From Dreissena polymorpha (lineage: Eukaryota > Mollusca > Bivalvia > Myida > Dreissenidae): a stretch of DNA of 64,000 nt. The DNA is taken from contig NC_068359.1 in NCBI RefSeq assembly GCF_020536995.1, positions 104,433,026-104,497,025 of the forward strand. The letters run 5' to 3'. Made by a program: the position numbers and the translations under genes. The notes under the pieces are model-generated. The model was not told where the DNA came from, ran no database searches, and saw only the letters and a list, made by a program, of their open reading frames with translations. Positions 35,301-45,800 of this stretch are shown piece after piece (position 1 is the stretch's first letter; every line of letters starts with the position of its first letter).

Positions 35301-36781
35301 TAAACATCATGTATACCTATTTTTATGCCTATTCCTGTTAAGATGTTGACATACCATTTCTGGAGATTGAATTGGGACTGTCACGTTCTGAGAAGAGCCC
35401 TTTGGCTTTCTGTTTGGCCTCAAGCTGCACAGCGCGGGCAGCAGTCACCTTCTTCTCCAAGGCATCAGGGTTAGGCTGAAACAGCCGCCAATACAGGATC
35501 AAGCTACTAAAAACTTAACACTGATTTCACTGGACACCAGATATTAATCATTGGTAATTTTTTATAATTGTTATCCACCTGTTATTTAAAGACTCAAAGT
35601 ATCTAATTTAGTTAAATTTGGTATTTGCTCGCTCAAGTTATGTGTCGTCCATACTTGATTTACTGATATCAATTGCAGCTCAAAACAAAAGGTGGGCTAC
35701 CTTTTGCCTTGCATAGAGCCGGAGGATGGTGAGGCAGATGTTCCTTATCTCTTCCTCAATCACATTGAACAACTCAAACCAGGGAGGGCTGTTAGGCAGG
35801 GGCACCTGTACACAGAGAATACATGTTACACATCACAGAGGACATATAACAATACAACCCAGGGGGTGGGGCACCTGTACACAGAGAATACATGTTGCAC
35901 ATCACAGTGGACATATAACAATACAACCCAGGGTGTGTGGCTGTTATTCAGGGGGACCTGTACACAGAGAATACACATTACACATTACAGTGGGCACATA
36001 ACAATACAACCCAGGGTGTGGGGCTGTTAGGCAGGGGCACCTGTACACAGAGAATACATGTTACACATCACAGTGGACATATAACAATACAACCCTGGGT
36101 GTGGGGCTGTTAGGCAGGGGGACCTGTACACAGAGAATACATGTTACACATCACAGTGGACATATAACAATACAACCCAGGGTGTGGGGCTGTTAGGCAG
36201 GGGCACCTGTACACAGAGAATACATGTTACACATTGCAGTGGACATTGAATAACTCAGCCAAGGGGGTGGGGCTGTTAGGCAGGGGAACCTGTTCATACA
36301 ACCGTGGACTTTGAATACCTCAACCCATGGGTTGACAGAGAATACATGTTACAAATCAAAGTGGACATAGACCGACTCAAACCTGGCTGGGGTGTGGGCC
36401 AGTTAGGCAGGTGCAACTTAACACAGAGAATACACAATAAACAAGAGCACCGCCTTGCGGGTGCAGACCGCTCATCTATTTTCTTTTTAAAGGTGAAGGG
36501 ACTCTCATTTTCAATCACAAAGGAGGGAGGGGTGGAGTGAAGAGGGGTGTATAGTGTGGGGTTGTGGACATTTATTACATTATCTTCCAAAAAAGCGAAA
36601 AAAAAAAAAAATTCGGGGGGGGGGGGGGGGGGGGGGGGGGGAGGGGGGGAAGGGCGATGGGGGGGGGGGGGATTTTTTGGGTGCGATGGTTGGACGGTAT
36701 TTCAAACATAACTGTTTTAAAAAAAAAATTGGGGGAGGGGGTGGGGTATAGTGTGAGGGTGTGGTGGTCATTTGTGAGATG

Positions 36782-36820
<39 letters not shown>

Positions 36821-39800
36821 AGGGGGAGGTGGGGGGAGGGTTGAGGGCACGGGGGACGGTTTGGGTGGAGTCTATTGTGGTATGTCAGGTAAGAGTAGTT
36901 TCGTCAAAGTATCAATCAAATCTAATCATAAATTAAGAAGTTATGGCAATTTTAGCAAAATTTAATAATTTGACCTTGAGAGTCAAGGTCATTGAAAGGT
37001 CAAGGTAAAATTCAACTTGCCAGGTACAGTAACCTCATGATAGCATTAAAGTATTTGAAGTTTGAAAGCAATAGCCTTGATACTTAAGAAGTAAAGTGGA
37101 TCGAAACACAAAATTTAACCATATATTAAAAGTTACTAAGTCAAAAAAGGGCCATAATTCCGTAACAATGACAATCAGAGTTATGCAACTTGTCCTTTTA
37201 CTGTACCCTTATGATAGTTTTTGAGTGTTCCAAGTATGAAAGCAATATCTATGATACTTTAGGGGTAAAGTGGACCAAAACATAAATCTTAACCAAATTT
37301 TCAATTTTCTAAGTATAAAGGGCCCATAATTCCGTCCAAATGCCAGTCAGAGTTACATAACTTTGCCTGCACGGTCCCCTTATGATAGTTAATAAGTGTT
37401 GCAAGTATGAAAGCAATAGCTTTGATACTGTAGGAATAAAGTGGACCTAAACACAAAACTTAATCAAATTTTCAATTTTCTAAGTATAAAAAGGGCACAT
37501 AATTCTGTCAAAATGCCAGTCAGAGTTACATTACTTTGCCTGCACAGTCCCCTGTTAAAAGTTAGTAAGTAAGTGTAACAAGTTTGAATGCAATAGCATT
37601 GATACTCACTGAGAAAAGTGGACCTAAACGCAAAACTTAACCAAAATTTTCAATTTTCTAAGTATAAGAAGGGCACATAATTCTGTCAAAATGCACGCCA
37701 GAGTTATCTAACTTTGCCTGCCCAGTCCCCTCATGATAGTAAGTAAGTGTACCAAGTTTGAATGCAATAGCATTGATACTTTCTGAGAAAAGTGGACCTA
37801 AACGCAAAACTTGACCGGACGTCAACGCCGACGCCAAGGTGATGACAATAGCTCATAATTTTTTTTTAAAAAATAGATGAGCTAACAAGAGATGTGTTTG
37901 TCAGAAACACAATGCCCCCTATTGAGCCGCTTTGAAGCCATAAATTTGACATTTGACCTTGAAGGATGACCTTGACCTTTCACCACTCAAAATGTGCAGC
38001 TCCATAAGATACACATGTATGCCAAATATCAAGTTGCTATCTTCAATATTCAAAAAGTTATTACCAAACTTTAACGAAGGTTAAAGTTTTGGTTAAATTT
38101 TTGGGACACACACAATGACAGACAGACAGGCCAATAACAATATACCCCCGATCTTTCGATCCGGGGTAAAAAATTATCGTTCACGCTTGCATTAAGAAAA
38201 GATGTAATATAACAGTTTAAACATTCCATATCAGAAAATAGATGTATTATATATATTTTAGCACAGCCATTATTTTCTTATATCAGTACTTAAAATTATG
38301 TAATGTATTTTTATCATGATCTGGTGAACATATTTTGAGACATTTCTAGCCTTCTACTTTTGAGGATACTTTAAGTTAACTTATCAACTGGACCTCTTAC
38401 CTGTAGTTGCCTGGCTGCCAACCAGATACATGCACAGGCTATGGTTTCTGGGTGCCAGCGAACAAACACATCTGTCCGGAAACTGTCATTCATGTAGTTC
38501 CTGAAAGGAGATTTAAGTAGTCTCTTAAAGATAGAAAATAGTAACAAACACTCCACTGAAAAAAGTAAATTATTTGAACCCTTAGCAATAAAAACCAAGA
38601 TAATTTTTCTTTTTTCCAAAGCTTATTACAGGATGTTTAACAAAACATTACTTACAGATTTGTATTTATTTAAAATTTCTTTGCAGCCATCAAAAAATAA
38701 ATATATATAATAATGCTTCACAAAAAGAAAAATTGTCTTGAATTTGATGTGCAATAATTGTTTATAACCATTTTCCACTTAGTAATGTCTCCAATGTGTC
38801 AAATATGTAAATTGTGTTCAAATAAATTTCACAAATGAGTAAATATATGCTCACCTTTTCTGAGATCAGCATTTGAGAACTACAATCAAATATTATTACA
38901 GTTATAATAGCATATACATGAAACAATTAAGCCCCATTATCTCTCCAGTCACTCAAGTCATTGTCATCCTGCCACTCGATAAAACCATCTCCTCATAGAA
39001 CAGCCTTTCAGTCTTCATACATTGGCGTTTGGACTTGATTCCTCTTGCAACATAAAACACCATCCATAATGTCATCTGAAATTCTAAGGACTGACAGGTT
39101 AAACAGTACATGCAAACGAGTCAGTTGATGCCCATTACTAACTTAGCATGTACTTGCAACGCTTCCATTTAAGTTAAAGATGAATGAATTTTGAAAGATA
39201 ACGGCAATTATCTCTTATTCCAATAACAAAAATACTGTTGAAAATTCTGTATGCTTGATGTATTGCCGCTCTGTAATAAGCAACCAAATATGCTCTCTTA
39301 ACCTCAAGCATAATCACATTATGTTCATCGCCAAACACATCACACAACTAGGTTGAACTCCAAAGTTTGCTACACGGTCGAATTTTGTTTTCCAGCTGCC
39401 TTTACTCCATGTCCAAGCACAACCCGAACTGATACCTTCTCTGCCACCTGTCCATACCAGCATATTCCATTACCATGTCGGAGCTAGGGGCTTCTGCCCT
39501 GTTGCAAGACTGGGCTGCATGGTCGAGCTGAGCAGATGGGCTTTTAACCAGAGGCTTTGAGTGCACATTGGCTACCCACCTAATCTGGGGTAGGCAAAAG
39601 GAAAAATACAGAATTAATCACACGTGAACTACCATGTCCTTAACAGAGTTCACATAATATACTTTTAACTCCTCACATACTTGACACATTGATAACAGTA
39701 GTGTGAAAATGGTTCTAGACAAACTATTGCAAAACATAGAAATTAGAGTGCATATATGGTTATTGTTAAATTGACAATGCTGTCTCATCAATAATATTAC

Positions 39801-42800
39801 TTATGTTAAAATGTGTGTACTTACAGTAACAACTCCTTTTAATGGAAACTGATACATTTTCCTGTTTGTCTCCAAAAACCCAAACCCTGACTTTACAGTT
39901 AATCCAAGGTATTAGGTCTTTGACCTTATTTACAACAGGTAACATTACTGTTGTCCTGTCTTTCATTTTGATGAGGTGCATGCTAATTGTAACTAAAATT
40001 ACATGTAGAAAACCATATCTAATGTACCTATCCCTGAAAAACTATCATAAATACAAATCTTATGTGCCATTATGCAACCTAAGTGACAACATACAGATAA
40101 TGGTGTTTATTGCTTACGGACAGAAGCCATATCTAGAGATACACCAGCTGTGTGATTGTCTTAATAGTTTACAATTGGCACTTTATAAAGTATTTGGTGA
40201 ATTCAGAAGAACGAAACCCCTCAACTTACCATGCACATTGGACCAGTTTCTGATTCTGGTGCGCATCCAACACTTGCAGATACATGACAATCACCTGAAA
40301 TTGACAATGCATATGATAATTTCACAAGTGATCAGATGTTCCAAACAGACATGCAAAGATCAGGACTATTTTTAGGAAGTTTTTATTTGATGTAACGCAA
40401 CTTATCCACTAAACAATGATAGATTTTTACACCACCCAAACTCCCCAATCCCAAACATTTGTCAAACAGAAAAAATGTAAGAATTAGTTACAGTTTTAAG
40501 CCAATGTCACAATTGTGATTTCAAACATACAAGTTCCTAGAAATAGTCCTGCATTTTGACCTTTGACCATGACATTGATGCTGCCCACTTCGTGTTATGT
40601 GCTCTGAAAGAACCTGTGTACACAAAAACTTTCAATGTGCAATAACAAATGTGAAATAGTAGTCGTAAAAAAGAGTGTATACTTGGTAGCAAATTACCCA
40701 AACAAAAGAAAGTTATCTACCTTGTGTGGATGCTTCACATGAACACAGAAGCCCAGCTCCTTTAGAACTCTTCTTTCTGCTTTAATCACTTGATTTTTCA
40801 AATTGATGTAGCTTTGATCCAAAACCAAAGGACGGATATTTCTGAAATGGAGCAAAACACACGATAATTTGTTATAAGTATCTAGTTTCTGATATTCTAT
40901 TCATGGTATGTTCAAGTAATATTGACGTGAAATACACATTGTCTCATTTTTTATATGGAACTTCTGAAATGGTACACTATGAGAAACAATTGAGCTGTCA
41001 GAAAGAGTTTAACAGCTTGAAAGGTCTGCAATAATTAAGGAATTCTGGATTTAGGGCTTTCAATGCCAATCACCATTGATGCCAAATGCAGGGTTGGCAT
41101 AAAACCAGGGTTTTATAGTATTGACCGGCCCGGGCGGGTAATACTGGGAAAACCCGGGTTTTACTGGGCAATAGTGGGCAATACTGGGTAATAAAAATAT
41201 TGCAATATTGTATAACTTATACGATAATAATGAGTTTGTACATATTAAAAGAACATATCCATTAACAATTTGTAACTATAAGTTACATTGTCAACTTCTA
41301 ATTCATGTGAAAACGTATTCATAATTCCTTCTCATTTTCATGATGGAAATTCTTTTTCTTTGTCTGTTTGGATGGGCATTACTTGGGTATCGAAGATATT
41401 ACAATATTATACAACAGCACAACTTGCATAATGATAATAATGATTAAGTACATAGCAATTCTATTCTATTATTTACACTGTTAACTTCTACTTCATGTGA
41501 TTGCATATTAATAATTAATTTTTTTCTGCAAAAAAAGTGCAATTCATTTTGTGTTTGTTTTGGATGGTTTGGATGGGCTTTACTGGGTAATAAAGATATT
41601 ACACAATTATATAACTTATATAATTATTAGTCTCTATAAAAACCAGTGTTTTTTTTTGATGAAATATTCTGCGTTATTCGGCCCCATTCCCCCATCTCTA
41701 GAGTATATATTTTTCCCCAAAATATTTGAAAAATTCCCCTCTCGGAAGTGTAATTCAATTTAAATCAATACCTCATTTAAATACGTCTTTCATTACGAAT
41801 TTATTTACTATAATTTTCCTGAACTGCTTCATCAGCGTGTTTACTTTCTTTTAGCCTTAACTCCTTTAATGTTTTAATCTCTATGTAAGGTGAATTATAG
41901 TGTTAAAACTTGATTTTGTAATGTTACTTGCTAAGCATTGAAATTTCCCCTTTTTCCCCTTTTAGGCGCGAATTTTCCTCCCTCAGGGGACCTGACCCCT
42001 TTCCCCCAAAACTAAAAAAAACACTGAAAACATATCCATTAATTATGAATAATTAGAAACTATTTGTTACATTTTAACCAACTACATCATGTGGAAAGTT
42101 TGCAATCCTATAATACTTTATTTTTACATAAATGAAATTCAATTTAATGGTCTTTATGGACAATACTGGGTATAACTTGGTATCTGTGTTTTATCTGATT
42201 TACATTTTATTAACTCGCATTATTTTTCTAAAAATATGATATATGCAACAGAATGGTATTTATGAAGGAAAAGGGAAATGGGTAGAGACATGAGGTATTA
42301 TACATGTAATATATCTTTTTATCATTCATATGCTTTCAGGGCTTTCCTTTGACCCGAGCTCCCGGGTTTTGATGCTTGAAAATTACAGAATACCCTAGTT
42401 TGACTCTTGAGAAAATTACGTCATGCGTCACATTTGACCCAGGGGAATGTACCGACTTGCGTCAAAGAGATCATAAGTTATTAAGAGTATAAATCGATAA
42501 TTGGCTTGGGGCGGAGTATCTTTTGGTAGACGCTAACCTATATCGCCCGTTTGAAGCACAAGTCCGCCTAGTAAGCGGAGTTTTGCCCATTGAGAAATCT
42601 AATAATGACCAATTAAAACACTGCTGGTTTGATGACGCGTGTATCAACGTTCCATTATTTATCTGAGCGTTTGTTATCAGCTGTTTGCAGAAACGACATG
42701 CATTCAACCCACCAAAACAGAATGGACTCACCCGCGTCAGTTTTAATAATATCCAATATATAATTATAACATCCCTATCCACAATACTTTGAGAAATACT

Positions 42801-45800
42801 TCCACAATATGTCAGAATGTATTTCCAATGCTGAATACAGTGTACCCAACCCTGTTTTATTCCATGTTTGCTCCGTTCAAAGACGCGCGAAAGTTATGCT
42901 GGCATATGTACTGTCTACAAAGTAAATTTACACGCTTTGCATCAGAGTTGCTAATAATAACCATAGAACTGGTATAACTGACCGTGTGGCAAAGTGACAA
43001 ATTTGGATGCTGCATCTGCTAATTGATTACAACATAGGTGTAATAATTTACCATTTGAGACGGCATAGAAAATCGGCGTGTTTGTCGCACGTCCTCGGTA
43101 GAGATGGCACATGAAATAATTAAATCCGGATTTGAGCCGTCCAGGGTCGATTTTGAGATGATAGGAAATCCAATTAGTTAGTTTAAGGAGGTATTTTGAT
43201 GGTAAACGGCTGGCACTGACATGAGAAGTAACTGACGAAACATCTTTTGTTTTGTTTTAAAACATCTTCGCTACTTTCCCAAAACCGTACCATTCTACGA
43301 ACGTTGCTATAGTTGTCCGCCAACTATAAATTATCTATTAGCAAAGTAAAGCACTGCAATATCATACTTAAAACAATATGTCAACCGAATTATATATTAA
43401 TTGCGTATTTGCTAGGTTACTTGTTACTGGCTTTCATTTTCTGCAGACAAACAAAACACATATTTTATTTCATTCGCAAACGACGTATCTCTACCCGTTT
43501 TCGGATACGGTATGGTTCGTCGAATTTAATTTATTTCCAACGGTCTTTATAACATTTTTTATAGAATGACAAATACACATGCGGTGTTACGGATGGTCTG
43601 ATTGATAAAATTTTGCATTGTACTCGCAAGAAATTGCACATAGAAAGAAAATAAAGAATAACAATAAGCAAGGGCTGTAAGTGCTCTGCCCTCTATTCCC
43701 TTTATCCTACGGTCTCTGAATCTCTGCTTAATTTTCTGTATTTCAAATTTGGGACAATTGACACCCCTGATATATATTACATGTATGTCACTACAAGTGC
43801 GAGTGTATTTTTCACAATGTTGGTCACAATGTATGTTTGCATTATCTCTTTTATTGACTGGAATATATTAAGAAATAAATGTTTAGATATTTGTAAATTT
43901 GTTGCTTTATATATATATATCTCAGTAATTCGCTTTAAGTACAAAAGATCATTTACTCTCCTGCGTTATTATTATGACTCATACAAATTTGATTTTGACT
44001 CTTGAAAATTTGGTCCCAAGAGTCATTGACTCTTGAGATTGGAGGTCTAAGGAAAGCCCTGGCTTTAGTTGATCTCATGTTGCATGAAGACTCATGCCCC
44101 AATTTAGTGTTTTAAATTATTGACACAGTTTTGTGTCATCATTTATGACACTCACACAGTTTGTACAACTAACAATAACACTGGGCCACTTAGATAAACA
44201 TTGGACCTATTTGGGCCACATAAGGGCCCTATTAGGGCCAGACAAAGGCCCTCTAACTGTTTATTAGGGGCCTTAAAAGATACACAGACTAGTGCCAATT
44301 AGGGCCCTTCCATAAACTGTGAAAACATGCTTTGATTGCTACAGTAAGTGACAGATTACTGTTAATTGTGTTTCAATATAAAAAAGTATTTCTTCAATGA
44401 TCCCTCATTATCAATTCTGTCTTTAAAGTTTAATGACTGTTTTTGTAATTCTTTTGTAATATGCACAAACATGAAACCTAGAGATCCTATTTGGGGATTC
44501 TACAGCATTTGCTAACTCTTTTTTCTCTACAATAGAGCCTAGCTGAGAATTAAGGATGATAAAAAACAAGTACAACTGCATGTTTAATGAAGAAAAAATA
44601 GTATTTCCCAGTATTGCCCCCTTTCAGAGTATTGCCCCGGGCGGGAAAAAACGGGTTTTCCCGGGGGCGGGTTTTTCGTGCCAACCCTGGCCAAATGTGA
44701 CTTATTTGTGAAAGTGGCAATATTTCTTTTAGAGTCGTGAATTTAATTTCTGACAACATAATTGTTGAATGTAATTATGTAATACAGGGGATCTTATATT
44801 GTACAGTCAGGTCGTCAGTTCCGAAAAGTCGCCAGTTCCGAAACAAATTACATTTCATTCAACATTGAAAAATAAGTCTTACCACTTATGATTGAACAAA
44901 TTGTACAGCCATACACCTTAATATTTGATGATTTTTTTCGCAACAAACCGGAAGAAAATAGACAAATGTAAACAATTTGAATTGTCGAAACGCTCGCAGA
45001 CATATTTTCGAATGGCGGCTAAATCCTGTCTTCGCGATCGGTCATCGGAAATTAGAACACGTTTGCTTCTATAACGGATTGTGCATGGTAAGTGATCTTG
45101 GTATTGATTTGAAGGTAATTTATCAGGAAATAAGAAAACAATAAAATTTATACATTTCCAGTCAAACTGTGAATTTAGAGTCTCGAAAATGACTCACTGC
45201 CACAGTTATCAGTTCCGAAACAGACATGAAGTAAACCAGGGGTAATCTCAAACGAATTGTCAACTGTCAAACACCGTTAAGTGATATTGTAAATTTTATT
45301 ATTGGCCTTTACACTTGGCCTGGGATGAAATGCTATTATTTTAAATGCTTAATACTGCTTGAAAACAATGTAATTATATTTGGTCCCAAGCAGCATTTTT
45401 TATATTGCATTATTGAATAGGAAACATGATGTTACTACTATGAAAACATGTGAGTAGAACTTACTAGAAGCAACAGGGGCTTCAAAAAATTATGTAACCA
45501 TTCATATATGAGCATCTAACTATTAATTACTTTATACTGTTTGAAGCAAGTTGCACTGCAATTTTATTTTTAAACATATATAAATACATGAATCACATCC
45601 CATACAGGGTGATAACAACATAATGTTTACCCGAGAATGGTTATGTTAACCTAACCCAGTTTAATCAACCTGTATGGATGTGATATTTATTTTATTATAC
45701 TGAACAAAGAAAACACAACAACTTAATAAGAGAAACACAATTGAAAATTGCTTGTTTATTCCTTTACTAAGCACTCTGGCACATACATTTCTGAATGTAT

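Larger units (their letters stand above)
41089..44689. mobile_element. hAT DNA transposon with perfect 8-bp target duplication, cyclin L intron 3
   Basis: Ends CAGGGTTGGCA and TGCCAACCCTG, flanked on both sides by GCCAAATG (41081-41088 and 44690-44697). GGGCGGGTAATACTGGG-type subterminal repeats occur at both ends. The interior has three or four diverged units of about 200 bp (catatccattaa- and acttctacttcatgtg-like). No transposase remnant was recognised, so it is non-autonomous. Two smaller elements are nested inside (41644-42026 and 42337-44061). Confidence 0.88.

Noticed and set aside
36554-36782. Glycine-rich small proteins on the plus strand
   Set aside because: Translations of poly-G simple sequence inside a family B repeat.
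39842-40375. A 177-codon plus-strand open frame
   Set aside because: It runs antisense across cyclin L exon 5 and its flanking introns. Composition is low-complexity and hydrophobic with no recognisable domain.
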